64,000 nucleotides of DNA from Haematobia irritans. Taxonomy: Eukaryota > Arthropoda > Insecta > Diptera > Muscidae. The notes beneath the pieces are model-generated. The model was not told the DNA's origin and searched no databases. It saw nothing but the letters and a program-made list of their open reading frames with translations. Below are positions 33,944 through 45,919 of this stretch, piece after piece; position 1 is the first letter of the stretch, and every line of letters starts with the position of its first letter. Where the stretch lies: NCBI RefSeq assembly GCF_050003625.1, contig NC_134400.1, forward strand, positions 222,372,085 to 222,436,084, given 5' to 3'. The translations under genes were made by a program, and so were the position numbers.

Positions 33944-35172
33944 GCATTTGCTTGCATTGAAACCACTGTACTCTTTTGAATATAACACCTCATTGTATGG
34001 ATTTATCTATGAAGCCAAATGGGTTGAATATTACTTGTTGAAATCTCTATGGGCTGCTATTCTAGTCTCCCCAATTTCGGTATTTTCGGTATGACACAGC
34101 TTCCTTGGAACCCCCCAAAAAACACACAAAAGGGATAGTGTCAGTATTCACGTTTATTAATGTGTTCCATCATAGGCAGATAAACCATCAGGGCTTAACT
34201 TAAATAGGAAGAGACGATCAAGAAGCTAACCACCCGCCTGCTTTGTCAGAGCCATTTGTTCTTCCTTCCTTAATTTCCCTACACATAACTGGGTACTTTT
34301 TCTTGGTATCAGGGAGTGAGTCAATGAATACATTCATACTGTCTTGGTGTTGATGTGAATATGCGAGCCAGCAAATGAGTGAATGAATGTTCTGCTATTT
34401 TGTTGTTGTTGTTGTATATGATCCTGTTGCCACCGTACAACCGGCCGACCGCCGTACCGTTTTACTGTTGGTTGCCAATGTTCACGCTTTATAGTTTCAA
34501 TAAATAACTCAATTGTTTGGTTGACATTTTATTTGACACGTGACTCCTTTTTATAACCCACCAGTAAGCCAAGCATTCAACCGAACTCCTTGTTGCGGGA
34601 CATATGCTTCGTTGTGTCCTCGTTGTGCCTGTTAATAGTTTCACTCTTTGGCTCAGGTTATTGGACGTTGGTCGGTATTTAAAAGAAGGCCGTTGCCATT
34701 GGGTATCAACCCACCCACAATAGAGTCATTTAGGCTAGAGTCGGTGTCCTTCTTTCATCACAGTCTTTAGTGGTTGTTGTACTTTTTGCGGTTCATTGAT
34801 GGTAATTAATTTCTAAGGTGTCTATTAGTGTCAACAATTTCACCTCTAAAGGGCAGGACAAAGAGCATGGGAAAGATTTAAGGTAACTCCTATGCTTGGT
34901 TATGCTCGTAGCATGTTTGATGAAACATTTGTGGTAAGAAGAGACAAATCATACAAGGTTACATATGAAAGCTGGCGATATTGGATTGATTTTATTAGCA
35001 TGAACTGGAATACTCTCGGCGCAAGGGTCATATAGCTGAAAGTGTATTAAATAACCTTCACATTGAAAGTATCATCAACAAGATAACGATGGAATATTCA
35101 ATTACTCATCTCCAATCATGAAAAAGTTGGAATAGTTGTGAAAATGTTTGCGTCCATTTAAAGATTTCGATA
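33944..35172. other. Gene-free stretch
   Basis: No supported gene. A TTGTTGTTGTTGT tract lies near 34400. Higher complexity suggests original host DNA. Confidence 0.5.
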
Positions 35173-35272
35173 TTAACCCTTTGGCCATCGATGTCCACTT
35201 AGGAGAACATTTGTGCCTGTTATTAACCCTTTGACTACCGATGTCCACTTACGAGGGCATTTGAAAACGACA
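35173..35272. repeat. 50-bp direct repeat starting TTAACCCTTTG
   Basis: TTAACCCTTTG begins at 35173 and again at 35223, exactly 50 bases later, each followed by ATCGATGTCCACTTAGGAG or CCGATGTCCACTTACGAGG. TTAA plus CCC at each start resembles the ends of piggyBac-type MITEs, as at 29811. No matching opposite end was identified nearby. Confidence 0.6.
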
Positions 35273-35744
35273 CCAAACTCTATTTCCCCAGTTGGTTTCG
35301 ATTTATTGCTCGATGATATTTTAAAGTAGAGGCTGTGATCGAAATAAGCTATATATTCTCTATATTGGTGCTCACTAAAATGCATTTTTTTTAAACTCCT
35401 TTAACAATAAACGAAAAATATGAAATTTTGAGAACATTTCTCTACTGTATGTCTCTAGTAAATGGACATTCATACAAAAACTATAGCTGATACTTTTGCG
35501 GGTTCTTTTTTGTATTTTTTCTCACACTTCGAAAGATATTATAGACCAAATAGCCATTTGGTCTCAATTCAAGAATCTAGTTTTCAGAACAAACTCATAT
35601 AGATCTTGATGTAATTATTGTAGGTCCTCCAAATTACAATTTTTGTTCTACATCGTATTAGTACAACTACAAAGAGAAGTAAAAGTAAAGTTTTTAATAT
35701 TAAGGTTATTTCGGTAGTGAAAGGGGTAGTTCCGAGCCAAAGAT
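35273..35744. other. Gene-free stretch
   Basis: No gene or recognised repeat apart from CTCATACG-type family text near 35540-35590 (AAACTCATATAGATCTTGA) that has a distant match near 1000-1015. AT-rich. Confidence 0.4.
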
Positions 35745-35888
35745 TCGACTTAGACCAAAACCGAACCGAACACCAAGCAATAAGAATCGCCATTCAGACT
35801 CGCCTATGAAAATGAGGCGAGTCTGTCATTGAGCTAATATAGAAATGAGCCTAAAACTAATAACAGACTGCTATTATACTTAACCTAA
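35745..35888 (+). mobile_element. tRNA-derived SINE, eroded 3' part
   Basis: Reads ACCGAACCGAACACCAAGCA, ATTCAGACTCGCCTATGAAA and GTCTGTCATTGAGCTAATAT and ends with ACTTAACCTAAGG, following the body order of the SINE at 55234-55574 with internal deletions. Head and promoter boxes are missing. Confidence 0.65.
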
Positions 35889-36150
35889 GGAAGTCCGTCT
35901 GTCTTCCGTTGTTTTCACGCTATAGCCTTGGGTAAACTTTCGACCTGTAATTTCAATCAGACTCGTTTTGTTATCGGTTTTCGTATAGCCCCCATATAAG
36001 TCAATCCCCATGTTTTGGTTTGAAATACGATTATATATTATCATATGCCCCATCCTCTCGATTTAACGTCTAGAGGGGTAGAAGACCAATTATGCAAATT
36101 TTCTCGAACAAAAAGAGTTCTTTTAAATCCAGAATCTGAACCGATCTATT
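35889..36150 (-). repeat. Family 2 dispersed repeat fragment
   Basis: GTCCGTCTGTCTTCCG, CGACCTGTAATTTCAATC and ATAGCCCCCATATAAGTC place this in family 2. Both ends are missing. Confidence 0.55.
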
Positions 36151-36574
36151 ACCAGGTGTAGCGCCACGAGGCATACTCAAATGTGACTTTATATTTGATC
36201 CATGGTGCACTGAAAAAAATATTGTCGTGAGGCCAAGATTTCATGTCCTTAAAATACGAATTCAAAGTTTGCTTGGCATAGAAGACGCATTTCTTTGATA
36301 TAAAGTTTTTTCCTTGTTCAAAAGTCGATAAGCTTTTCAATGAAGTCGTTTTGTCATTATAGTTAAGTGATTTCACTTAAAATTGGGCATCCTAACATGA
36401 ACGAAAGGTTTGGGTCAACTTGAATTCAAAATTCTTTAAATTACTGAAATCGTCTTTATGTTTGTTGACTTTTTGTATCTTGGCTAGAAAGCACAGGATA
36501 CGATATATTGATATATTGTATGATACTTTATTTTAAAGTCATTCTTACTTGAAACACAGCATAATTTCTACACG

Positions 36575-36835
36575 CGAAGAAAAAAAACGTTTGGAAAACG
36601 TGTACCGAAAACGTTTTTCTTTTGTTAGAGTTTTTTGAATTGCTTCGAAAATTTTAAACTTTTATCACCAAAAAAATTCGTTTGTTACAAAATTTTTATT
36701 TTTTTCAATAAAAAAATTTAGTTTTGAAACAACAACACAGTCCATTTCGTTTATATCAAACACTGTTCTTTTCTGACTTTAGGTCTTTAATAAGACATAT
36801 TTTACAGTTCAAAATTTAATATGTATACTACAACG
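36575..36835 (+). repeat. Family 5 repeat, copy 1
   Basis: The run ACGTGTACCGAAAACGTTTT, TTAGAGTTTTTTGAATTGC, AACACAGTCCATTTCGTTTA and TTAATAAGACATATTTTACA is shared, in the same order and with few changes, with 62211-62475. It is AT-rich and non-coding. Its class is unknown. Confidence 0.7.
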
Positions 36836-36894
36836 TAATGTTGAACATTTTTTCGGAATCTTCCGAACATATCTGGAATAAATGTAAAAAAAAA

Positions 36895-36967
36895 CAAAAA
36901 AAAAAAAACTTTGGTCGAAGCAGGCATGCAAGTCGGACATAGCAACCACTGCTCCACGGTCCCAAAC
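36895..36967 (-). repeat. tRNA-like SINE head fragment
   Basis: On the minus strand it reads GGGACCGTGGAGCAGTGGTT then GACTTGCATGCCTGCTTCGACC, matching the A-box part and the CTTCGACC block of the SINE at 55234, followed by a long run of T. The B box has been lost. Confidence 0.55.
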
Positions 36968-37078
36968 TAAATGTTTGTTTCTGTTAAATAAACTTTGTTT
37001 ATTCGGTTCGTGGGCGCCGCAAGCTATGCTATATAAATATAACTTATATGAATATTTATCTATTGATGACCATAACAG

Positions 37079-37150
37079 GTACATAGCTCAATGGTTAGTA
37101 TGTTGGCTTACAAAGTGCATGGTCCGCGGTTCCATTCTCCGTCCAGGCGA
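37079..37150 (+). repeat. tRNA-like SINE head fragment
   Basis: ATAGCTCAATGGTTAGTATG and GTCCGCGGTTCCATTCTCCG resemble A and B boxes of a tRNA. The anticodon-arm region lacks good pairing, so this is taken as a SINE head or tRNA pseudogene rather than a working tRNA. Confidence 0.5.
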
Positions 37151-37713
37151 AAGGTAAACAAATTTTAAAAATTGATGAAATCGTATAATTTCTTGCTATT
37201 ACAGGAAAAGGTGTTAAGAACTAAAAAACCTCGTGGATGTGAGAAAGATGTGAGGAACAATGCAATTAGCAAGAAAATAATGTTTTTTTTTTTTTTTGAG
37301 CTAGTCTTTATGAAATTGTTTTTACATCCTGGAAAAGAATAAACGTTTGTCACAAAAATTATATACTTTTCTTCAAAATACACTTCCTTACAGCGAAAAG
37401 CAAATGAGAAACGAACTTTGTTTGTCTAAAATTTCGTTTGGGAGGAAAGAATTTTTTCTCGTGTACTTGAAGTCGAGTCTGAATCTGCAAATTTAAGTTG
37501 TCGTTAATAAGTTTTTAAAGCAATTTGGCAGCACATGAAGGGAAAGCTGAAGAAACGAATGAATTAAAATTTGTTTCCTATAATCAAATACGCAAAACTC
37601 AAATTTAAAAGATAATTAAGCCTTAAATTTGTTCTTCTTTGGCTTGGCATCAATATCAAAATCATTAGTGTAAAAACAAAATCTTTGGAACCTAGCATGC
37701 TTTTTTCAGTGTG

Positions 37714-40385
37714 GTGGCTATTTAATGGACCGGCGAACTTACACTTTTTATTTATATACTTTTTTGTTATGTCAGAAATAAGTTTGACTTAGTTGTACAG
37801 GGAGGATGCCATCCAGTAGCTATAGCGCATTTAGTATCGAAAATAAAGCTATAAATAAAAAACTAAATATTGAGATATTCAAGGAAATTATTTGTAGTTC
37901 TTGTTTTTTTTTTTTTTAATTTTCAACATACATATCTTTACCGATTTGCTAAGAATTTCAGGCGGACACACGGTGAGTTCCTGAGCTGCAAGTATGGTAT
38001 TCCGGTCAGCATTCAATTACAAGAAAACATTTCTTCAATGATTAGAATAGAGTAAGTGATTATCTAACCCAACATAATTGGGATTCACTCTAAATGAGTT
38101 ACTTTTGGAGACATGTTCATTGTAACGTTACATAGTTAGGGATGATTTGATCATAAAACTTGACAAAAAAAAATTAAAAGAAATTCATAATCAATTGCGA
38201 ATGCTCTTGAAAAATTAAAATCATTGAAAATCTCATATTGCTTTGCACCATTATCTCTATAAAATTTTGCCTATTTACCCAACTACAAGAAACAAACTTT
38301 TGACATAAACAGAAAAATTTGTTAAGAATTTCCGTTTCATGTTCAACTGAAATATCAATGGTAGGGGTAACATTTCAATACCCTTGGCCTACCTCAAATG
38401 GCAAAAGCCAAAAGCAATGCAAATTTCTTCACCCTCCTTCCTGTCAGCTACATCAATGTAGAGGAAAAGAAAAATTTGCACTGTGTGTATAAGTTTGGGG
38501 AAAACTTTCTTGTTTAGTTTTTCTCCTGCTGTTGTATTTGATTTTGCTCATTTTTTTCTTCTCCGTTTTGTGGTGCATTGGCAGTAAAACGGAAACGGAA
38601 GTGTGAAACAAAACTCTTAAAAACCACACACATGAACTTTGTTAAGGGCTTCCAATCATCATCATCATCAACATACACGATGAGCATTTTGATATACCCC
38701 ACTGTTTGGAATACCACAACAGGCCTTGTCAAGAGGGCCGGGGAGAGCCCAAGAACATCAAGACAAACATAACTTTACATAATCCCAGGCCAAGGGAATC
38801 ATTCGTTGATTCATTCACCACACAGATATCGGAGCAGCCAGATAGGAGAAGGGACGCCGGAGAAGAAGACTCAATGGCTTTTGTTTTAATTTTTTTTTTA
38901 AGTCGCAGCAACAGCAACACAAAAACAAATAAAAATAAAAATGGAAACAACTTTTCAAGTGGCTGCAAAAGTTAAATAAAGACTTTCTGTCTTCGTCTTT
39001 GGCTTTTAGTTCTTAAGTTCGGTGTTCTTGGTGTTATCTTCCCAGTAAGGCATTGGCAAAGAGGCACCATCGAGAATTACATGTGAATTTCACTTTTTGT
39101 GGACTGAGTGATAGAGACGATCTGAGGTTGGCTTTCCATCTTCCATATACTTTTTTGTGGTTTCCCATTCGGGTTGTTTGATGAAGAGTATGGCTGTAGT
39201 ACTGCTTAAGGATGAAAATTATTTACTTGTTTGATGTTAACTCCTCCTTGTCATGTCTCTCAGAGGGACAGGGCATTGCTGTGGTACATGGGTGGTTATC
39301 CTTGATGATGGCATGCACCGGAAACCACAATTTAAAGCAATAAAGAATAATGTTTAAAATTTTGATTACTGTTTGTCCTGTGTAGCTTGAAAAGTTAGCT
39401 TTACTGTAATTTATATATCGATAATATGCTTGAATGTAGTAGAAAACCAAACAACAACGCAAATAAATCCAAGGACTTCAAAGGCCAAAAACTTTTCTCA
39501 ATACCAAATTTGTTGCAATGCCTAGTAGGCCATTTGATCCTTACATAGCTTTGGTAAATTGTTTTGAAGACTGTTTTTGTGGAAGTGGAACTCGTTTTCC
39601 AATTGAATGATTAACCCTAAATACAATTTCAGTGGATCGGAACAGATTGTTTGTTTGAGAGAATACTGAAAACTTTTATTAACTTTCGAATTTCAGAACG
39701 AATAATCTATCCAGAAATGAATCTGAAAATTAAAAAAAAAAATAAAAGATTACATGGCAGTCCACACTGAAAGAATTATCTTTGTAAAAAGAACCGAAAT
39801 ATGTCATTGTTTTGAAAACAGAGAAAATGAAAAAAAGATCAATTATTATAGTAACACAGTATTGAATGGGTTTTAGTGTACGACTAAAAATTTCACAAAA
39901 GTATATTGTGATTATGTGGCAACTACATTTGAGTCGAGATGAACCGACACAATCGGCGGAGGCGTCGATTGCTACAAAATAATCTGCGGCATCACGAGTC
40001 GGCGTTTTTATCCTCTGGGACCTATACATGCCAAATTCACGTTTTGTGGACTCGAGACTTTTAATTTCAAACCAATCGGACAAAATTGAGGATTCTAGAT
40101 GCTCAAGAAAACAAAATGAGGGGTCGATTTATAAAGCAGCTATAACCAAATAGGGACCGATATAGCTCAACTTTGAACTTCATCTGCTTGCAGACAAAAA
40201 AAGATGTATCTTTGTTCTTGAAGGTTGTAGCGCGATTACAACAGACAGACGAAATGGAGTCAAACCTTGCATGATTGTAAGGGTTGATCTTCACCTCTTA
40301 GTGCGCAAGATCTAGCGTTACAAAAGAGAGTCTCTATATCAGGCAGCGTACCAGACAGGTTTGAACAGGATTCATGAGAATACTG
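37714..40385. other. Gene-free stretch
   Basis: No gene is supported. ATCATCATCATCA lies near 38656. Open frames at 38514-38975 overlap on both strands and include low-complexity tracts. At about 39766 CACTGAAAGAATTATCTTTG is a lone CACTGAAAGAA MITE end. At 40105-40250 GGGACCGATATAGCTC and a CAGACAGACG tract are remnants of a family 1- or 2-like repeat. Confidence 0.5.
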
Positions 40386-40625
40386 TAGCAGAAGCGGTGA
40401 TAAGCTACACTGAAAACAAAAAAGCGGACAATCGAAGTAAAGGCACATTTAAGACACGATTCTCTTTTAAATTTGAGCTTTGTGTACTTGATTCTAGGAA
40501 ATAAATTGTAGTTTTTTTTCATGTGCTATCAAAGTGCATTAAAAACGTGTTAACGAAAACTTACATTTCCAAATTCAACTTGACTATATGTAAAAATTAT
40601 GCTATATTTCCAGCAAGAATGTCTC
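40386..40625 (+). repeat. Family 4 MITE, partial copy
   Basis: CACTGAAAACAAAAAAGCGG opens the segment. TTAAGACACGATTCTCTTTT, TTTGTGTACTTGATTCTAGG and CATGTGCTATCAAAGTGC follow in the order of the complete copy at 44768-45411. The right half is absent. Confidence 0.6.
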
Positions 40626-41009
40626 TAAAATATAATGTTACCTCTTCACCTACTAAAGGCAGGGCAGCTACAAAAGTAGTGTTCCAAGGTCTCAAAACGC
40701 CCTACATGCACCATCCTGTACTGTTCCTATTCGGCACAGATGTGCTCTCAATTCTAGGTGGCCGGTCATTATTCCCAAGATTCCCCTGACTGTCGTCCTA
40801 TTCTCCTTGAGTAGTTCTCCAGTCTTTGTCTTATCTCCTCTATTATCATTCGATGGTTCGTCCACCATGACGGCCACACTTTTGATCTGAATCTCCATAG
40901 GTCTTAAGTCCAGTACTGAAAACAGGTATTATACAGAAAACAAATTCTCATTCAATCATGATTGATCCAATTAGTTGTTGAAATTGCCCAATCAGGGAAT
41001 TAATTTAAA

Positions 41010-41565
41010 ACATTTATGTACCCTCCACCATGGATTGCGAACAAGGTATCTTAAAACTTCTTCACATTGTTTTCTAAATTGTAAGTTAGTGTATATGAAG
41101 TCTATGTTAGACAAAAAAGTCAGATTAAATACCTATATAAGCCAACTAATTGCTTGGAATTTGTTCCTCCATGAGACTTCAGAAGTCAAATTTAGAGGTC
41201 GGTTTGTATGGGGCTGTACATATTTCTAAACGGATATGGGCCAATTTGTGCATGATTAGTAGAAGTGCTATATTGACATGACGTAGTACCAAGTTTCAAC
41301 CGGATCGGATGATATATGCACTCCAGGAAGATCCAGATATGAAATCTGGGGATGGGTTTATATGGGGGCTTCATATAGTAAAGCACCGATATGGGCCAAT
41401 ATTTGCAGGGTTGTTAGAGAGCACATAAATACACCACATACCAAATTTCATACGGATCGAATGAAGTTTTGTTCCTGCAAGAGGCTCCGCAAACCAAGTA
41501 TATAGATTGGTGGATATAAGGGCTATACCTAAAAGTGGTTCGATATGGTCCATTTGCAATACTAT
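41010..41565 (-). repeat. Family 2 dispersed repeat, diverged copy
   Basis: A TGTACCCTCCACCATGG tail starts the segment, followed by units with ATATGGGCCAATTTGTGC and ATATGGGCCAATATTTGC, and CAAATTTCATACGGATCG. Units are at about 150-base spacing. Non-coding. Confidence 0.55.
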
Positions 41566-41673
41566 TAATTAAGTAATTGCTTCTATCATTGTCGTTAATT
41601 GGATTTTTTATTTAATTACCATAATTGGAATAACTAATATTTTAATTGAAAACATAAAATTGTTCAATCATTT

Positions 41674-42887
41674 TTATACCCTGCGCCACACTGTGAAACA
41701 GGGTTTTATAGTTAAGTTAAGTGCATATGTTTGCAACACCCAGAAGGAGACAAGATAGACACACGATGTCTTTGGCAATATTGCACAGGATCGGTCCCTG
41801 AGTCGATGTAGCCATGTCCGTCTGTCTGTTAACACATTTTTGTAATCAAAGTCCAGGTCTTAGTTTCCGTCCAATCGACTTTAAATTTGGCAAAAGTTTC
41901 TGTTTTGTGTCAGAATAGAACCCTATTGATTATTACATTATTTTAGAAGAAATCGGTTCAAATTTAGATATAGCTCCCTTACATAACTCTCGCCCGATAT
42001 GGACTTATATGGCCCCAGAAGCCAGAGTTTTACCCTGATTTCCTTGAAAACGAGGAGTACAATTTTTAGTATCTTTACCCTGCCAGCATTTCAAAGTTCC
42101 ATTTCATCCTCATCGCTACCACAGACTCGTAAGTGACACTGCAACAATCGCCAACTGTGATAGTATTTTGCCATCACTATTGTTACAAGAGCCATTTTAT
42201 ATTTTGTGAAACACCAAGCACAACTAGCTTCTTATAATTTATTTAAATAAAACGATAATGACGTTCTGAAAACATAGTTATTTCGCTTAAAATTGTGAAA
42301 GGTATATTGGTGAACAATTTTTGACTTTCCAAATGGAATAAAGTGATAGTTTTTCAAATATTTTTCCAGACACGCTGCCTCCATTGGGAATAAAAGCACT
42401 GGCTGATAGACGCTCCAAAATGTAACTTGCTACTTGTAACTCAACATCATTCTTTTATTATTGTATATATGTTAAATGTGAAGTGATAGCCGTATAAATG
42501 TTATATTTATGAGAATTTATAAATGTTTAATAAAAAAAAATAAACATCTAAACAATCGTTGTTTACTTGACCACAATAAATCTTTTACAACTATCTTAAA
42601 GTTCACTTTTTCTGATTGTTTAAAAGAGCTATTATGGGCGTCGTTCTAAATTTATCTAAAAATGCACCTAATAATTGCACTCATGCGAAACTTTTTTGTA
42701 GTAACTTGGCGTGGTACAACTTCTCAATATTGGCAGCGCTTTTCCGAAGAGTTTTGGACGTCGTATACGATTGTTTTCGACGTGGTGGGGATTCTAAGAA
42801 GTGCCGTCAAATTCACAAAATGTTGGCAGGATGGTGCAGGGTATAATATAGTCGGTCCCGCCCGACTTTAGACTTTCCTTACTTGTT
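41674..42887 (-). mobile_element. Family 1 repeat, copy D, split by an insertion
   Basis: The tail TATACCCTGCGCCACACTG is at the left and the head complement CCCGACTTTAGACTTTCC with ACTTGTT at the right (42887). Most of the body is lost, and the rest is split by the CCCTGCC element at 42079-42830. Orientation is minus. Non-coding. Confidence 0.8.
42079..42830 (+). mobile_element. CCCTGCC-ended element, copy 1
   Basis: Ends CCCTGCCAGCATTT and AAATGTTGGCAGG (the latter as read at 42818-42830) are inverted. A second copy, in reverse, lies at 46194-46977 with ends CCCTGCCAACATTT and AAATGCTGGCAGGG. The two share CCTCATCGCTACCACAGACT and, near the other end, TTGGCGTGGTACAACTTCTC. The open frames of about 70 codons shared by the copies carry no known domain. 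No convincing target duplication is visible, so its superfamily is left open. Confidence 0.72.
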
Positions 42888-44767
42888 ATAACTGTCTTCA
42901 TTTTTTAAATTGATAAAAAAAATATTTGTGTCAGTTAATTTTTTTAATTCACTACGTTTTCAACTTCAATCAATTTGGCAATATTTTTACTGTGTATACA
43001 ACATCACCTGCCTCTGGCACATTCACTATACTACTCTGGTCTTTTACATTCAAATATGAAAATGATAAACTACACGATTAAATCGCTGATGACTAACAGC
43101 CCATCAAAACTCTAAATGAGAAGGTATAAGGTAAACCCCCCATCCATGAATGATGTGTTTAATAACAACATTAAACACATATGAGAAAAATGAAGATACA
43201 AATCACCGTGGGCCACTAAGATAAAGACCCTGGACCGGAGACACCATGTGAACGACAAACTGGAGTGTGTCACAACTTAATTGTTAAATACTTTTGTAAC
43301 ATTTTGTAGTGCAGAGATTAGAATCGCAAAAAAACTGATGATGATGACGCCGTTGAAGGGCCAAACAAAGGCAATAAAAAAAGGCCACTATAGCATAAAT
43401 GGTAACAAGGCAGGACCTTAGTGTGCCACCCCATATACAAACACAAAAAAAAAACAAGGATATCTTTAGTGAAGGTATTGTCGATTGGCAATTGTTTAAT
43501 GCTAAGTGGTCGCGTGCGTGTGTGTGAGCGTTGTTTGTAAACAAGCAAAAGGCAACAAACAAAAACAACAGCAACAATAGCTTATAGAAATTGTTGGCGA
43601 ACTTTGTTGAGTTGTTCGCTCGCTTACCCAATCAAAGTTAAGACTGTGTTTTTGTTGTTGTTCTGTGAGCAGGTCCTTTGATGTCGTCCTTACACTGTTG
43701 ACGTAATGATTTCATTTGAACCATGAACCCGTTTAGCTGGGTGATTGTTTGATTTCATTTCGATTGCTTAGCTCACTTAAGGGACGCTTCGTCTTATCTC
43801 CTAGCGGCACGTGAACGAACATTGATCCATTTTTGTGAGAGCTTTATTGTGCACTGAAGTGGCTTAGTACTGTTTCCCAAAAAAGGTGTAATACCCTATA
43901 AAATGGTCACATAAAAATTTTAAAGTGCTGAAATTGGACTCAAGGGCGTTTTCCATTTCATTGGCTGTGAAATTTAGATTTTCACAAGGATAAGCTCTTG
44001 TTTTTGTCCTTGTTTACTTGTTGTTGGCTGATTGGCATCAGTTTCATCAAAAGCTAAATTTAGTTTTTTTTTCAAGAACTTTGACTTACAGTCACAATGA
44101 CACACTTCTTTAGTATTTGATTTGAGATAGATGATGAGATGAGATATGTGCACACATTTAAATGAAACATGTTGCCATAGTTGCAACCAGGGCTTCCCAG
44201 CTATTTCGAATTGTGTGAATTTGTAGTTTGTTTCACTTGAACGGAGATTTTCATAAAGTCATATAGTGTGACTTCTATACTTTTTGAGGACATGGATCCA
44301 AGGATTTTGTCCTTTAGTTGAGGATATACATTAATAAATGAAATATAAGAGTTTTTATGAGCTGAGTCGCATAAGGACCTGTTTGGTCCTGGGAGCCAGT
44401 ACAAATTTTTTTATATTTTTTTGTAAACATCACTTATTTAAAATAAAATAGAAGTAAATAATACCACAATTGAATTGCATAATTTTTTCAGTAATAAATT
44501 TCCTTATAAGGTAGGAAAACTAGCATTCATAAATTAATGATAATAAATATTTCTGTCCAGTGACAAACTCTTTTGGATACATGAGTACCCAATATCACAT
44601 AAAATCGCTAAGGAAGATAAAAATGTCTTAAATCTTACCATGTTTTAATCTAATTTATTAAAAGAAAATGCATTGCATTTTAAGGGCCTAAAGAATGGAT
44701 AATGGATTCTGTGCCAAGGATGCGCTTCTTAAAAACTACTTTAAGAAGCTCTCTAACTTTAAACCTA
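42888..44767. other. Gene-free stretch
   Basis: No gene is supported. The minus-strand frames at 43284-43631 run through low-complexity sequence. A short AT-rich AATTAATT-type remnant adjoins the left edge (42890-42990). Otherwise it is likely original host DNA. Confidence 0.5.
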
Positions 44768-45411
44768 CACTGAAAAAAAAGCATGTCCGATTCCAAAGAT
44801 TTTGTCTTTACTTTAAAAATTTTGGTATTGATTCCGAGCCAAAGAAGCGGAGAATACAAGTAAGGATACTTTTAAGACACAATTCTCTTTTAAATTTGGG
44901 TTTTGTGTACTTGCTTCTAGGAAGCAAATTTTAATTTTTCGCCTTTTCAGCTTTTGTATTTTCTTCATATGCTATCAAAGTCGTTTAAAAACGAGTTAAC
45001 GACAACTTTATTTTTCAAATTAAGACTCGACTACCAGTAGAAATTATGATACGTTTTAAGTAAAAAACGCCTTGAAAATAAAGTGTTGAAAAACATGTCT
45101 TATATTTGAACGATTTTTTACTTTGTAGTCAAGATGCAAAAAGACAACAAATTTAAAGACAATTTCATTAAATTTAAAATTTTTTTCTGAATTATTAAAG
45201 TCAAGTTGACTCAACATCAAAGCTCAAACATTTTTTCTTTCATGTTAAGATACCCATTTTGAAATGAAACCACTCATTGAAAAGTTTATCGACTTTTGGA
45301 CAAGGAAAAAAACTTTATATTAGAGAAATGCGTCATCTATGCTAAGCAAAATTTGCATTCGTATTTTAAACACATGAAATCTTTGACCTCACGACAATAC
45401 TTTTTTCAGTG
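44768..45411 (+). mobile_element. Family 4 MITE, complete copy
   Basis: CACTGAAAAAAAAGCATGTC begins the element and CAATACTTTTTTCAGTG ends it; TA stands on both outer sides, indicating a Tc1/mariner-type TA insertion. At 644 bases it is the reference copy for family 4. Its interior has TTTGGTATTGATTCCGAGCC and GACTTTTGGACAAGGAAAAA. No transposase is encoded. Confidence 0.8.
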
Positions 45412-45919
45412 TAGGCTGTATAAAAATTAGAATACAGAGCTAATTTATCGAAATGTCTCTCTTTTTTTTTTTTTTTTGAATAAAACACAAACTATTTAGC
45501 AAATTATTGTAATTTTATTTTATTATGATATATTGGTATTACTCAATTATGTATGAAACCAAATATCGGCCAAATGGGCGCCGCGACCTTGGTGGCACAC
45601 CTTCATCCGATGGTCCAAATTTTCGATGACTCTGAGGCATAATGGAGGTTCTATGCCGTTAATGTGCCGAATTATCTCATCCTTTAGCTCTTGAATTGTT
45701 GCTGGCTTATCTACGTACACTTTTTCTTTCAAATAACCCCAAAGAAAAAAGTCCAACGGTGTCAAATCACATGATCTTGCCGGCAAATTGACATTGCAAT
45801 TACGTGTGCCAACACGGCCATTGAATTTGTTGCGCAAAAGAGCCATTGTTTCGTTAGCTGTGTGGCAAGTGACACCGTCCTGCTGAAACCACATATCGTC
45901 CACATCCATGTCTTCCAAT

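Larger units (their letters stand above)
36206..37713 (-). mobile_element. Family 4 MITE broken by several insertions
   Basis: The left end CACTGAAAAAAATATTGTCG and the right end CATGCTTTTTTCAGTG are the two termini of family 4 in reverse orientation. Matching interior is found at 36206-36560 and 37600-37713. Between them lie a family 5 segment (36575-36835), two SINE heads (36895-36967 and 37079-37150) and part of a CACTGAAAGAA MITE (about 37375-37462). An undisturbed copy is about 644 bases, so roughly 860 bases are inserted. Confidence 0.55.

Noticed and set aside
37079..37150. Free-standing tRNA gene
   Set aside because: A- and B-box-like words are present, but arms do not pair well and the same head occurs in SINE copies. 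Taken as a SINE head.
38514..38975. Overlapping plus and minus open frames with a glutamine/asparagine-rich end
   Set aside because: Both strands are open through simple repeats such as ATCATCATC. No splice sites or domain.
43284..43631. 115-codon minus-strand open frame
   Set aside because: It is hydrophobic and low in complexity, and overlaps another frame on the same strand. No homology is recognised.
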